Below are positions 21,942 through 35,100 of a stretch of 64,000 nucleotides of DNA, piece by piece. The stretch lies in contig JAGEMR010000039.1 in the NCBI GenBank assembly GCA_021030915.1, positions 166,970-230,969 on the forward strand, in the 5' to 3' direction. Made by a program: the position numbers and the translations under genes. Origin of the DNA: Astrothelium macrocarpum (Eukaryota > Ascomycota > Dothideomycetes > Trypetheliales > Trypetheliaceae). The notes beneath the pieces were generated by a model. The model did no database searches, had not been told where the DNA came from, and saw only the letters and a list, made by a program, of their open reading frames with translations. The first letter of the stretch is position 1; the number at the start of each line of letters is the position of its first letter.

Positions 21942-23440
21942 ATGGGCTCTGCGGATCGGAAATGGGGACATTGGCTTCAAGACCTTGTCCTGGCAGCTAC
22001 AGCAGTATGTTTGCATTGCTTCGAAAGCCAAGCTCGAATATTAATATAATTCTAGCCAATCCTCGCCTACTACCTCGTCCGAAGTCTCATATCCCGTCTT
22101 GATCCGGAAGCTGGAGCCAAACAAGAAGCAGAGCAGAAAGCCAAAGCTGCGGCAAGAAGATTAGACGGTATCTTGGCAAGGGAAAAGGCATTAGCTGAGG
22201 ATGGAGACTATCCAGATGATTCAAGAGGAAGACTGCGCAACCGACCGCGGAAAGAGGACTTTGCCCTCTCAACATACGAACAGACGATAGCTATGGAGGT
22301 CGTTGCACCAGATGAAATACCCATAAGTTTTGATGGTATGCAGATTGTCGACTTGGCAGTCATCCGTACTCAAGAAGCCGGTCAACTCACACAATGCAGA
22401 TATCGGCGGCATGGACGACATCATCGAAGAGCTCAAAGAATCCGTCATCTACCCTCTTACCCTCCCTCACCTCTATTCATCGTCCTCTTCGCTCCTCTCC
22501 GCGCCTTCTGGCGTACTTCTCTACGGCCCTCCAGGCTGCGGCAAAACCATGCTCGCCAAAGCGCTCGCCCACGAAAGCGGCGCCTGCTTCATCAACCTCC
22601 ACATCTCCACGCTCACAGAAAAGTGGTACGGCGACAGCAACAAGCTCGTCAACGCCGTCTTCAGCCTCGCCCGCAAGCTCCAGCCCAGCATCGTCTTCAT
22701 CGACGAGATCGACGCCGTCCTCGGCCAGCGTCGCACCGGCGAGCACGAAGCCAGCGGCATGGTCAAAGCCGAGTGCGTCTTTCCACCATCACCTTTCCCT
22801 TGCCCTTTCCATCCAGCACACTAATCCCCCCCCTCTTTCCAGATTCATGACGCACTGGGACGGCCTCACATCCACCAACTCCGTCGGCACCCCGCAACGC
22901 ATCTGCATCCTAGGCGCCACGAACCGTCCCCAGGACATCGACGACGCGATCCTGCGACGCATGCCGAAACGCTTCGCCGTGCCGCTCCCCTCCTCGTCGC
23001 AGCGGCGCCGCATCTTCGCACTGATCCTGCGCGACACGCGGCTGGCGCCGCCGGGCCGGGGCGCCGCCGAGTTCGACCTCGACGCGCTGGTGCAGATGAG
23101 CCGCGGCATGAGCGGCAGCGAGATCAAGGAGGCGTGTCGCGATGCCGCGATGATGCCGGTGCGGGAGATGATTAGGCGGCGGAGGGAGGAGGGCGTGCCT
23201 GTGGGGAGGGTTGGGGAGATGAGGGGGGAGGAGGTGAGGGGTTTGAGGACGGGGGATTTTGTGGGGAGGAAGATGGGGGGTTTGGGCGCGAAGGTCAAGG
23301 AGGTGGATGGGAGGGCCGCGGAGGGGGATGGGAGGGGGAGGATAGAGAGTGGAGAGGAGACGGAGGAGGTGAGTGGGAGTGAAGATGGGGAGGGGTGGGG
23401 TGGTGGGGGGTATAGAGATGCGAGAGCCGAGGTGGAGTGA
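21942..23440 (+). CDS. MSP1: Msp1/ATAD1-type mitochondrial outer-membrane AAA+ ATPase
   Basis: Four exons, 21942-22004, 22056-22335, 22400-22772 and 22843-23440, 437 residues; all phases fit. The N-terminus is a membrane anchor ([19 protein letters not shown]) with its splice junction in the middle. Then a charged linker ([15 protein letters not shown]), the DIGGMDDII start of the AAA domain, Walker A GPPGCGKT (about 157-164), pore loop EKWYGDS, Walker B IVFIDEID and [20 protein letters not shown] with the arginine finger. Msp1 extracts mislocalised tail-anchored and stalled proteins from the outer membrane of mitochondria and peroxisomes. The C-terminal 70 residues, rich in Gly, Glu, Arg and Ser, are longer than in yeast Msp1 and encoded by a strongly G-rich strand; they look disordered. 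Confidence 0.92.
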
Positions 23441-23648
23441 AGAAAGTCATGATAATGAAAAGGTTGTAATATAGGTATGCATGATCTGGTGTTTGATCTG
23501 TTGGGACATGAGGGCCAAACATCCTCACACGCGGTATTTCATGTATCGAAGATGAGCCACAGGCTTTGTGAGCAAATAGAAGCAAAACACCCACCAGTTT
23601 TTATCTTTCCTGCAACACCTGAACACCTCCACTCCCCAGCTCATCCCA

Positions 23649-26568
23649 TCACTCCGTCTCTGCCTGCTCCGCCTGCGCCTCCTGGTCCAACCGATCCAGC
23701 TCTCCCTCCGCAGACCCATTCCCAACAGGCCCCTCCGCACCCTTCACACCATCCTCGACATCAATCAATTGCCCAGTCTTCCCCTCCCGCTCCAACCCCA
23801 ACCACTCCTCCCACGCCGGAAACATCTCCTCATCCCCCTCGCCCTCACCCGGCGGCATCCCCAACGCCCTCGCCACCTTCATCTTCCCCTCCTTTTCCAA
23901 CCCCTCCTTCCACCTCCCCACCAACGGCCGTGCCAAACTCGGCGCATACGCCGTGGCAAACAACACGGCCTCCGCCACCCGCCCCGTCCGCTCCAACACC
24001 TCCACACACCCGCGCACATCCCGCAGCTGCCACAGACACGCAAACGCAATATTATGCACCCCTTGCTCACCCGCCTGCTCCGCCAGCCTGCGCAAGCCCG
24101 CTTCATCCGCCGCCGCCGAATGCAGCAGCAACAACGACCCCAGATCGCGCGCCTTGGCAAAGCATGTCTGCGCAAGCTTGAGGTCCCACGCAGCGAGCGC
24201 CGCATCGCCGACCGTCTTCCACTTGGGCTCGACATCGGCGGTCTGCGCGAGCTCGAGCGCGACGTCGAGGCGGCCGAGGGCGAGGGCGAGGTCGAAGCGC
24301 TGCTCCGGGTCGGTGGAGATGTCGAGGGCGTGCGCGCGCAGGCCCTGGCCCTCGAGGAAGCGGGCGATTTTGTTCTTGTCCGGCGGCGGGATCTGCGGGA
24401 GCAGGAGGGCGTTGGCGTCGTCGATGTCGCCGCGCAGCACGAGCGTCTGGTACTCGACGACGGTGAGCGAGAGCGAGTACGAGGAGACGAGGACGTCGCG
24501 GTCGCACACGTAGACGCGCGAGTCGCGCGGCAGGTAGCCGAGCACGTAGTGGGGGGAGTCGAAGTGGTTGATGGTGTAGGTGGCTTGGCCGACGAGGTAG
24601 TTGAGGCGGTTGGTGCTGTTGGTGTAGATGAAGCAGTCGCCGACCCATTGCCCCGTGCGCACGCTTTCGGTGATGTCGGTGATGACTTCGAAGGCTGCTT
24701 CGACGCCGTCGTCGTCGACCTCGTTGGCTTGTAGCGCGGCGGTGTAGGCTTCGCGGGAGAAGCGCAGGACGTAGAAGGTGTCTTCGCACGCGAGCGTGAC
24801 GAGTTCGCCGCTCTCGGACCAGTAGACGCTCTTGGGATCGACTTCGATTCTGCGAACGAGTTGGCCGGATTCCCAATCGAAGAAGCCGATACCGCCTTGG
24901 CCCTTGACGCCGAGGAGAACGCCGCCGCTCAGGCCTTCGGCTTGGAAGCCAACGTTCACGACAGCCTTTTCCTTGAAATTCCGAAAGACCTTGACGCTCA
25001 TTGTCGACTCTCGAATGGCGTAATCTTTGTCATTCTCTTTGGAGCCCCAAGCAAAGTCGAGTGCGGAACCGAAGGCTTGGTTTCGCAAAGCAAGAGCAGT
25101 ATAAATGATGTATTCGCCATCACCACATACTGCAACAAATCGACCGTTTGGAGAATGAATCAGAGATTGGGGGTATATTTCAGTGGAGCCGAGATCCTTG
25201 GTGGGAAGAGTAAGGCGTTCACCGTCTTTGAGCGACTTGTCTCCGCTCTTGATGACTGTAGTCGATATTTCGCTATGTCGCGCCCATATGATTTTGCCAG
25301 AAGCATCCATTGATACAGCAGGCTCCTCCCTGCCCATCTTCACCACAACAGCTCCATCATCGAAACCAACAGCAATGCCTTGCCTTCCTCGTTGATAACT
25401 GACGCACCACGCCCTCTCGAGTCCATAAGTCAGACTCTGTTCTAATCGATATGTGTTTGCATGCCATATTTTGACTGTGCCGTCCTCGCTGCCTGATATG
25501 ATTACTGGTAGTTCTGGATGATAACAGGCAAAGCTGACGTTGCTTGTGTGCGCGTCAAGCGTGGCAATCAATCCCTTGGTTGTGTAGTCCCATACTTTTA
25601 CCGTCCGATCGTCACTGGTTGTCAAGATGTAAGGCTTGTCGCTGTGCGGGTAATAGTCGACATGGTTTACGCCTTTTGTTTCGTGTGCCTCCAGAGTGAA
25701 ATTGGGTGTGCCAGATCCCAAGCTCCATATCTTCACCGTCCGATCCAGACATGCGCTAGCAAAAGTATTCGTATCTTTGGGATTAATTGCAAGACCCATA
25801 ACATAATGTGAATGGCCTTCAAAGACTTGCACACATTTCCAAGCTTGATCCCAGTTCCATAATTTTATTGTCATGTCATCTGAGGCCGTGAGGAGAAAAG
25901 GTTGAGTAGGATGAACGGCTATGGCCCGGATGTAGTCCGGATGTGCTTCGAAAGATGTAATCTTCTCGCTTGTGTTGTAGTTGTAAACTCGTAATTGAAA
26001 GTCATCGGATCCACTGTGACGGAATCAGCTAGACGAAACGAAAGAATGGATGATGATCTACCATGCAATCCAGTTCTTTCTTGATATGAATCTTCCCGCC
26101 CGAACGGGTACATCTGTCAATTCGAATGTTTTGACAATCGCTTGGCTTTCATAGCTCCAGACTATCTGATTGTCAGCCAATCAAGTTGAGAGGCCAAGCA
26201 TCTTCAAGTAACATACTATAAACATGGCCGCTGTACAAGGTCGTCAATATCCATGGCTCAGTCTGTGGGTGACATGAGTAATTCCTTCATCAAAAGTCTG
26301 AGAATGAGGGTGGTCTGAATGGTCGCCGTACCGGATGGAAGTCTATGCCTTTGACGCGTTCGGAGCGCGCAAAAAGCTGTCTCTGTAGTTCAAAGCGTAG
26401 CTTAGCATACATCCTCATGCAGCAAGATTTGTTCAAAACAAAGTAGACACATGGGGAGTAAGGAATTGGGCATTTTGGGAGTCTGATCGTCGACGTCTCG
26501 ATGTCCCGATTCACCCAACACCAGATGTTGCTTTATGGGATTTTCCTTACTTTCACATCTAATCGCAT
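23649..26568 (-). CDS. SEC27: COPI coatomer beta-prime subunit
   Basis: Five exons on the minus strand: 26551-26568, 26332-26382, 26217-26262, 26062-26161 and 23649-26013; 859 residues. The short 5' exons rebuild [43 protein letters not shown], the start of the first WD40 propeller. WD repeats follow with GSDD, ASDD, LDRTVKIW, TSDDRTVKVW and GSEDGTVKIW. A second propeller and an alpha-solenoid (about 600-780) make up the rest, as in Sec27. It is part of the COPI coat for retrograde Golgi-to-ER transport and recognises dilysine cargo signals with the first propeller. The last 60 residues are acidic and variable. The single large exon is very GC-rich over 24.0-24.6 kb. It converges with MSP1, 208 bases stop to stop. 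Confidence 0.94.
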
Positions 26569-27375
26569 TGTCTCGTTTTAGAAGCCAACCGTTGGCAAAG
26601 TAAGGGAGGTGAGTCTCGTTTTTTTGGTTTTGTTATACAGCGATGGTGGTGGTGGTGGCATAAGCCCGCCCCGATTAGGGAAGTGGTAAATCGATGCTGT
26701 ACGTGATTGAATTAGGAACGGGATGCAAGGGCGAAGAGAAGTTCAATCGCAGACATATGTTGTGTGACGGGGCAATGTGGTACAGTATATGTGGAAGATC
26801 TGGGGGGGTATGCGGGGCGGAGTGGAGCGGAGTCGCAAGGAGCCATCTTTCTTTTCTACAGCCACTGACATTCTTAGTAGACTATATCTTGAGAATAGAA
26901 TAATATGTGTTGCATTACAAATCAATTTACTTATTATGGTCAAGAAGAACAAAATGAGCTCTCAAAACCAGTAAAAGTTGCCATGGTCACTGCGCCAGCC
27001 TATCCCGCAACTCATGTACGAGAGCTCACCAAATTCTCGCAACCAGCTGTGTTAATTACATTGATTGCATTCCATAGCCCGTCCAACAAAAAATACAGTA
27101 GATTCGAGATCATTTTCGTAACGGCCGTTAAGTATACGAGGAAGGATAAGCCGTTGGCCAAGCGCTCCAGACACTAGAGAATCGCGAAGATCCATAGAAC
27201 GCCAGGCAAGCTTCCAAACCAGCAATGCCGGCATTCGCGATTCAAGAGTCCAGAGGCATGAGCCAAAAAATTATTCACCTGGATTTTGGTAGACAAGGAC
27301 ACAAGCATAGTGTCCCGAGATGTTTCAGTCCGAGAAGTACGATCCTTCTGCACCTTGCCCGAGTTCATCGCATCT
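26569..27375. other. Intergenic region upstream of SEC27
   Basis: About 800 bases between the SEC27 start and the stop of the next minus-strand gene. It includes a GGT run (tggtggtggtggtgg) near 26645. Short frames on both strands, none convincing. Confidence 0.5.
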
Positions 27376-28595
27376 TCACTGGTAGCTTGGGGGTGTGTTT
27401 GTATGTCCATTTTGGTACTGCACATTCCTCTTCATGATTTCCAGAGTATTTGGAAAATATGGTTCCACTCCATAGTTTTTCAGATATGTGCCCGTCTTTT
27501 CGATTCTCCGGATTTCTCTGCCAATTGGCCATTCTTCGCCTTCTCCAATCCGTCTCCGCACAACCTCGACCATACTCTCGTCTAAGCGAGCGTAAAAGCC
27601 TCGTCGTGCAGCAAGATCATCTGGATCTCCAGAGTCCAGACCGCCGTGTGAATTAAGATTTCCACCGAGTTTAAGAATGAGGTCGAAAGAATACCGAGGA
27701 CCGGTCGGGAGTGAGGAGAGCCGGGCAATGTCCGGAAGAAATTTGGACATTGCAGAGGCAAAGTGCGAGGCGGAGATTGAATCGTTGAGATCGTCTTGAA
27801 GACGGTGAAGGTCAAAGTTAACAATAGTAATCTTGCGATCGAGTTGTGCGTTGAGCGTTTCAGCACTGCTTGGCTGAGAGTCCATTGCTTTGGCTATTGA
27901 CGGAGGAACATCTTAAATTCAAGTTAGCATGATGATTAAGATGTCTGTAGCAGATAGAGAGCAGTCTAATTGATGCAGCCATCAGTGCAGCTGACGGATG
28001 AATTCATGATGGTAATTTGCGGAAATTTCGTCGACTTACCAGGTCGGAGTCCCCTCTTATCAATCCACGAGTGCACTTCTTTTTGCTGCATTTCAAGCGT
28101 TTCCACCCATGCAGACAAATCGGTTATTTGATTTTCGAGCTGCTCGATTTTGTCGGTGTAGGGCCGCATGGCCTCGTTGAAGGCTCGAGTCAGGAGGTCC
28201 GGAGCTGGCTCCATTTTCGAGGGATTTGCACTTGTGTCAAAACTGTGCTGCGGTGCCATTGCAGGAGCTCCAGAGGAAGCTTGATTATGGGCCAGGCCGT
28301 TGCTCATGGGTCCGCTGCGTGAACCTGGCGGTGGACCGTAGCCAGGTTCTTGGGGTGCGGCTGGGCGGGAGTACATGTTGGCCTCCTTGGCCGTCGCAAA
28401 ATCCGTCGGGCTCTGCAGTGGCTGACCGTCAAAGTGGGCGCTTGGATTGCTGTAGGACTGGCGCGACGAGGATGGGCGATCGAATTTACTGTCGGCACGA
28501 TAATTAGATTGTCTAGGTGAGCTTGGTGAGTCGTACTCCTCGACGTAGCTTTGAGAATTGGTTCGGCTTCGGGAGAGACGCTTGAAGAATGACAT
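27376..28595 (-). CDS. Conserved hypothetical protein with central coiled coil
   Basis: Two exons, 28040-28595 and 27376-27911, 363 residues. The 128-bp intron (GTAAGT...TTAAG) joins RGLRP to DVPPSIAKAMDSQPSS in phase, so two reading frames that look like separate genes are one. The start is ATG at 28595 (MSFFKRLSRSRTNSQSYVEE); the frame extends upstream only from a TTG. Residues 1-150 are Ser/Pro/Gln-rich and disordered. About 150-185 form a probable coiled coil (RPYTDKIEQLENQITDLSAW then VETLEMQQKEVHSWI). The C-terminal part is helical and ends FPNTLEIMKRNVQYQNGH. I do not recognise the family. The basic, phosphosite-rich N-terminus suggests a cytosolic or cytoskeletal adaptor, but that is a guess. 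Confidence 0.75.
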
Positions 28596-29675
28596 TGTGA
28601 AGAAGAAAATCAGAAGCAGGAGGGCTAAAAGAGCGGATGCGTCGATATATGGCAATAGACGGGTCGTGATAAGCGCTAGACGTCAAAAGGGTTTGAGCGA
28701 GCGACGGAGAGGGTGGATTTGAAGAGGTTGGGTTGATTAATAGGAGGGCTGGTAATCATGGGCGAGACGCTTCATGCGAGGTCGGCGGCCACGCAATCAA
28801 CCATTCTACTGACAACCACGGCTCTATGACTTGTTTATATATCCTCTCTCTCTAATGCTGTGCAACTTTGTGCATTGTCAATGCCGCCCTCGCGATTGAC
28901 AGCTGCTGGTTGCACGTCTCTGGAGCGGTGCCTGTGAAGCTCTTCGCTGCCAGGATGGCCCTGACCCAGTGAGGTGGCTGGGAAGAGGTGGCAATCCCTC
29001 ACCACCAAACCCCTTCCCACTGATGACACGCCTCTCCACTGAAGCCTCTGATCAGGAACAGGGAAAGCGTCAAATCAATGGCCTCGGAGTCTTCGCCGTC
29101 ACCGTTCAGACTCTCTCCGTATGCCTTGCAAGCGCCGTACCTCGAACCGATCAGGAAAAGCCTACATCGGTTTGGGAGGCCTAAATCTCGTTGAGTTTGT
29201 TCCAAATGCTTGCTAGTCTGGTTCAAGCATCATTGGCTAAAACCTTGACGCGGTCAAGCGGAACGGTCCGTACTATATGCAAATCCGTTGGAAATCTCGC
29301 CCCCAAATTCGATCTCAGCCCTACGAAGATTAACAACAAAGGGCCTACTACTCGAATAGGCCTTTTCTCCGACCCTTCACAAGAAATGGTCAAAGAGACG
29401 CTGATATGGCTCGGACATGTTTGATAGATGGGAGAAAGCTTGGCCAGGTTAAACAAAACTTTAACATCTCCTATGGGACGGTGTGAATCGATGACAATGG
29501 TGTCGTCATATACAATAATGAGCTAAGCAAGTGCCAAGAGGTGTAGGAAATAGAGCATACACTGTCGCGTGTCTTCTTTTACTCTGGCTATAGAATGCGG
29601 TCTTGTTCGCTTTCATTGCTTCAATCGACGCGTTTCTTTCCGTTTCATTCTTATCCATCCAGAAGACGTGTCGGT
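28596..29675. promoter_or_regulatory. Divergent intergenic region
   Basis: About 1.1 kb between the starts of the coiled-coil protein gene and the dehydrogenase gene. It must contain both promoters. Short frames only; a CT run lies at 28845-28855. Confidence 0.5.
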
Positions 29676-30958
29676 ATGGCAATGCTAACAGGAAGCAAAT
29701 TCAACCCGAATAAAGACGTCCCAAATCTCGCAGGCAAAGTATATCGAACGGTCATCTTTTCTGGTCCAAGCTGATCTAGTAAATAGACCTACATTGTCAC
29801 AGGCGGTTCTGCGGGTATTGGCTTCGGAATCGTTGCGCACTTGCTGCAACACGGTCCTCTGAAAATCTATCTTCTAGGAAACAAGGAAGATCATCTTGAA
29901 GAAGCACACAATGAGCTTAGGAATTGGGGCAACATTGATATCGTAGAGACTAGACAGTGCAATTTTCAGGATTTGAAGCAAACAGACGACGTGGCAAAAG
30001 AGCTCAAAGAAACTTTGGAGAATCTTGATGGTGTATGGACCAGCGCTTTTCTTTTTCAAAACCCGTGTTGGCTCGAATGCTAAACTAGAGCCAGCTCGTT
30101 TGCAACGCCGGACAAGGCGTAGGACCGTACAGCGAAACCAAAGACGGCCTCGACTCACACATCCAAGTCAACCACATTGCCCAATTCCATCTCGCACTGA
30201 CACTCCTTCCCCTCCTCCAGCGCACCTCCAACTCCCGCCTTGTTCTCCAATCGTCCGATCTCCACCGCGCCATCTCCAGCTCCGAAGTCTCTTTCACCAA
30301 CCCAGCCGCGCTGACCGGGGATATCGGACCCATGAAACTGTATTCCCGCACCAAGCTTGCCCAGATCCTGTTTCTTCATGCACTATCTCGTCGCGCGCGG
30401 CGTGGAGAATTAGGGTTCGGTTCAAATGCGACGTTGGGGTTCGGAACTGGCATGCAGCAAACCGGGAATAGTGGCGCGGAGGGGCCGTGGATGAATGCAA
30501 CGCACCCAGGCGCGGTAAAGACCGATCAGCAGGAGCAGGCAGTTGATGCGTATGGCGTGGCGGGAAAAATCGGGGTCAAGGCTGTGCGACCGTTCATGAA
30601 GAACGCGGTGGAGGAGGGGTGCAGGTCGGCGCTGTTTGCGCTGACAAGTGAGGATGTGGTCAAGGAAAGAATCCAGGGGCAATATGTTAGTCTTTTCACC
30701 CTCTGATGATTTTGATGTTTCTCATCGGCCAATCACTAACTTTGGATTTTGCAAAAGATTGTACCAGATCGCAAGGTCACAGAACCGTCCAAACTCGCCC
30801 AGGATGAAGAACTGAGTGAAAGGCTGTGGAAGCTCACTGAACAGGTGCTTAGTGATAGACTCATTTCGCTACCATATATGACAACCTACACTGATCCCAT
30901 GGCCAAAGAAGGGCTTCATGGGCATGTAGAAGGTAGACCACCAGTCGACGAACATTGA
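29676..30958 (+). CDS. Short-chain dehydrogenase/reductase, retinol dehydrogenase-like
   Basis: Four exons, 29676-29738, 29787-30032, 30089-30685 and 30758-30958, 368 residues. The nucleotide-binding motif TGGSAGIG is at about 26-33, NAG (CNAGQGVG) near 108, the active-site Ser within LQSS near 158, and YSRTK gives Tyr188 and Lys192. This is a complete classical SDR set, with the RDH/WWOX-like length and a C-terminal extension (PYMTTYTDPMAKEG). It should reduce or oxidise a hydroxyl or carbonyl with NADP(H); the first strand context does not decide the cofactor. Intron 2 has two possible acceptors that differ by two residues (SQ) before LVCNAG. Intron 3 uses GTTAGT. An insertion rich in Gly and Asn (about 205-240) is unusual for the family. 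Confidence 0.86.
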
Positions 30959-32122
30959 TTGACAGGAGACCATTTGTATCTTAATAGAGACTTGCCTCGG
31001 TATCCCGAGAGTCCTGAATAATCAAGACTTGTGATCTGTCAAGGATTACAAAACTCAGGGGAAACAAGTATCAAAAGGGGCCGCCTGCATCATTTCTACC
31101 GCCAAACCGAATTAACGTACAAATGACCTTCCCACGCCACCCTTTCCCCTCATCTCAGCTATCCCACAGCCACTGCCCATCTTCTTTTTTTCAAACAGTC
31201 ATTTGAGAATCCGCTAATTTATGCTACCATTAAGAAGATAGGTTTGAAACCGAAAAAAAAAACTCCTTCGTCTGATCTGACAAACCACCATCATCGCTCG
31301 AGAGCGAGACAGCTTATAGTTGCTCTAGAACCCCAGTGACCGATTCCCTATTTTTGCCCGTATAGAAGTTCCCCCATCGGTTCGATCCTCTACATACGAA
31401 AACTCCATTTGTCCCCTCGTAGCCATGCAGATAAAACGCTGCAGGCTATCAAGCAAGGTCCTCGGTCATCCGTCTTTCCCCCCCATTTGCCATTTTTCCT
31501 GTATATTATTCCTGGAAATCCCGACCTGTATCAACCCGATCCCGCACTGAAGATCCCATGTGGAGGAAAAAGCGAATGGAGAGAAGGGGGGAAGGGGTAA
31601 AAACAAAGGGACGGTTTAAAGAGTGGCAACAGTCATGTTGAACTGTGCTGAAGAAAAGTATAAAAGATGCCTGAACCATTCGCCGGTTTACAGATGCAGA
31701 ACAGCCTCCTGTATTGGTCGTTTCATGGTTTTCGTGAACGTCGTGGCAGTGGTATTTTCAAACTTGCGCCTTGGTTGTTTTTTTGTTGGCTCGTGTCTTT
31801 TCGCGCCAGTGACTTGGGTGCTATTCATCCCGTTCTTTTCGCTTGTACCAAGAGCGCATAGACAGTGTAGAAGTGAAAGAGGGAATCATTAGTGCGTCTT
31901 TGGGTATATGTGATTAGAATCTGCTTCCTGGTGACCGTACAAACGCGCGAAAGTTGTTGAAAATGAAATTGTTAAATATTATCCCATCAAGAGATGTGTG
32001 CGAACTGTATGGATTCGGAGTGAATTGGGTATCTTGGATTGATGATGCTTCCCCACAATTGCTGAATGCGTTTCTATATTCTTTCTCCCGTAGTCGAAAA
32101 GCTTCTCGAAACGCAAGGCTGA
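30959..32122. other. Intergenic region between convergent genes
   Basis: About 1.16 kb between facing stops, including an A run near 31253. No gene recognised; probably includes a long 3' untranslated region of the NDT80-family gene. Confidence 0.55.
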
Positions 32123-35100
32123 TTATCCGGTCGTGGTGTAGAAGTCTGGATACCAGCCTTTGCTACCTTCAACGCCAAGGAAACGTCCTGGACCAGACTT
32201 CATTGGCATGCCATGCTCAAACTCATCCTTGACACCGGAGCCCTTGTCCTCGGGGTTGAACCCTGTTTCAGCTTTGACGCTGCTAGGCAATCCTTCGAAT
32301 AGTGGACTCGGATAATACCGGTATCCTGTGTAGGATTCAATGTCGGAATCATAGCTGCCTTGCATATGCGTGTCGGCCTGAGGCTGTGCGCCAGCCATGG
32401 TCGAAGGCTCACCCACGGCTCCCCCTTCGAGAGAGCTGGCCGAGCTGACCGAGTGACTGGTTGAAGGCGAAGGATCAAACGGGTATCCAATGGTCCGAAA
32501 TCCTATGCCGCTGTTTCCACCTCCACCCAGCCCGGAAACGGCCGACCAACGTCCACCCATATTTGCTCCAGCTGTAGTATTGCCAGATCCGGGACCGCCA
32601 AGACCACGACTTCCAGAGCTTCCTCCACTGCCTCCAGGAGCCCCTCCAGCCGGGCCTCCGCCTTGCTCTTGATAATGGCTTGGGCTTCGGCCGCGCACAA
32701 CCACCTGCGCGCTGATTCTCTGCGCCACTTTTACCCATTCTGGTTTGGAATTTGCCCTACTCACGTCGCGTACATCAGCGTAGAGTTCCACTATTAGCGT
32801 GTAGTATTGTTGGGCCGCTCGACGTTTGCCATTATTCGCGGTCGCTGATTTGAATTGAATTCGTTCGAATGTGTGCGACTGCTGAGAAGAACCAGGCTGT
32901 GGTAATGACAATGGTTGCGGAGCTGTCGCCGTTCCAGACGGATTTGAAGTGGATTGGGCATACGTGACGTTCGGGGTGCTGTTTGCAGCAGGACTTGAAT
33001 ATTTTGAGGCTGGTGAGGAAGGCTGCAGGCCCTCGTCTGGCTCATTCTGCAGCGGGAGAAATGGAGGTACCATTTGTTGGGTATGATGATGTTGCGCATA
33101 TGAAAACGCATTGTAGGTGTTATGCAAATGCGCTGGATCCGGTAGCATACCTGCTGGGCCATGCAAGGCTTTTGTAGGTGGAGTAGGCGCAACTTTCTGT
33201 ATTTGAATTTGGAGCTGCGGTCCTTTGTCGCGTTTTGGGGTTTGTTGCAGTAATTCAATATTCTTGCCTTTTTCATTATCAACAGCCGCTGATAAGGACA
33301 TGGCCAATGCCTGTATTTGTTCGCTTGAATTTTTTCCACCACGGTTCAAATACAAAGGCCGATTGGGTGTGTGCGGATTCAGTGTGTAAGAGCAATTGAC
33401 TGAGAAGTAATTCCGTCGGTAACACGTCCACGTCCGGTCATTTGATAAGAAGAATCCTTTTTCGATTTTGGCTTGAATATCAGGAGTGATTTCGGCTCCA
33501 TCAGCTGAGATGGAGTGAAGCACTTGGAGATTGGGAAATGGAGGCGAGCGAGACTCGGCGGATCCTGCAAAATTCCCGTGTATAGCTGTGGGACTAGAAA
33601 AGGAACCTGTTGAAGAAGGCGACAAAGACATTGTGCTCGTCGTGGCAGAAAATGCGCTGCGTGGGATGGGGTACGAAGGGTGAGTGATGGGGTCGTTGTG
33701 ATTTCGTGGAGACAAAGTGTTTCTGCCCAACTGTGGCGTTGCGTTATAGTTATCTCTGGGAATTGCACCCAAGGGGGGGGTTACTGGTAGGTTAGATGCC
33801 GATGATCTAGTCGAGGGCAACATTCCGGAAGATGTATGATCGGTCCTGCAATTCGTAATGTCAGTCCAATTGCAAGGCTCGACTTTTTTCGGAAATCTGG
33901 GACCAAAAGCGGGTACGAGCCACTGCGGTGGCTGCGTTGCAGAGGGTACTTACATTGGATGCATCCGCGGCCTCACATTATACATGAGGTGTGACGGCTG
34001 ATTGTAATTCAGTGAAGTGTTGTAAAGTTGAGGGTATGTCGAATAACTATTGGTACCGGTCAGCCCCTGCTGTGGAGCACTAAACGTTGGAAAGGCAATC
34101 GAGGACGAGGCTGAACTCGGACTCGTAGAAAATGAGCCAGATCCAGAATCTCCAGGACTCGCAGAAAACCCCTGGACTGGTTGACAACTGTAGCTTGTGA
34201 ACCATTAGCCAAGTCCTGATCGCGTCGATGCTCCGTGAAGCTAATAATGCTATAGTATGTGCAATGGATGCTTTCATGTCGCACTAGCGACAAATCTAGG
34301 CGCCGGTAACAGATTGCCATTGCTGGTGGTCGTCGTGTGACTCCCCTAAGGTGTTGGAGGGGAGTGAAGCTCCCGGCAGCTTGGGCCGTATCACAGCTGG
34401 ATGCATCAACGTGTTTGTCCCGGCGATGGTTGACATCGACTCGAAACGCTCAAGTGAGGAGTCTCCGACGCCGGCTCCTTGTATGCACTTAACGAGAACT
34501 AAAAATGCTTGATGGTGGCTGGCTCACCCACATTGTTGGGACACGAGGAAATGGGGTGAAAGGTAATGACCCCGGCAAATGGAAAATAAGGTACTTACGA
34601 GCCATTGGCTGCTGCCGTGCGGTGCGGCAGGTAACGAGCCTCGTTGGATGAAGGCAGTGAGTAGCTGCCGGCCGCAGAGTGGGCCAAAGAGCCGTCACGC
34701 AGAAGCGGATCCGCGCTGGTTCCTGCGAATGGAGTGTGATTCGCAGAACCCAGGTGATCAATGTCCGACCCGAGCTGGTAGTCTCCTAAAGGCAGATGCT
34801 GAAGCACCGCTGTTGTAATCACAGTCAGCCAATCAGCCCGACGTGGATGGCCGAGCACAAAGAGTGAGGTACGTGTAACAGCAGGGAAAAGTGGTTTGCC
34901 GCCCACTCGGAAAAAGAAGGAAATTATTAGGCTCTGGAATGACAACCGTCACACCGGGTCCCTCCAGCAAAGCTCAATGCCAGCTCTTGCGCCAGTTTTG
35001 TGCCGAATGTCAACGTGTGTCGATTTCTAGCACAGGCGCAAGACGAGAACGACTCCAGCTCCCAAAAGCAAATAGACGGGGAATTTTGAAATTGGGCGCG

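Noticed and set aside
31370..31395. tRNA T-loop-like GGTTCGATCC
   Set aside because: The neighbouring bases cannot form a T stem or acceptor stem, so no tRNA fold. I found no convincing tRNA elsewhere in the window.
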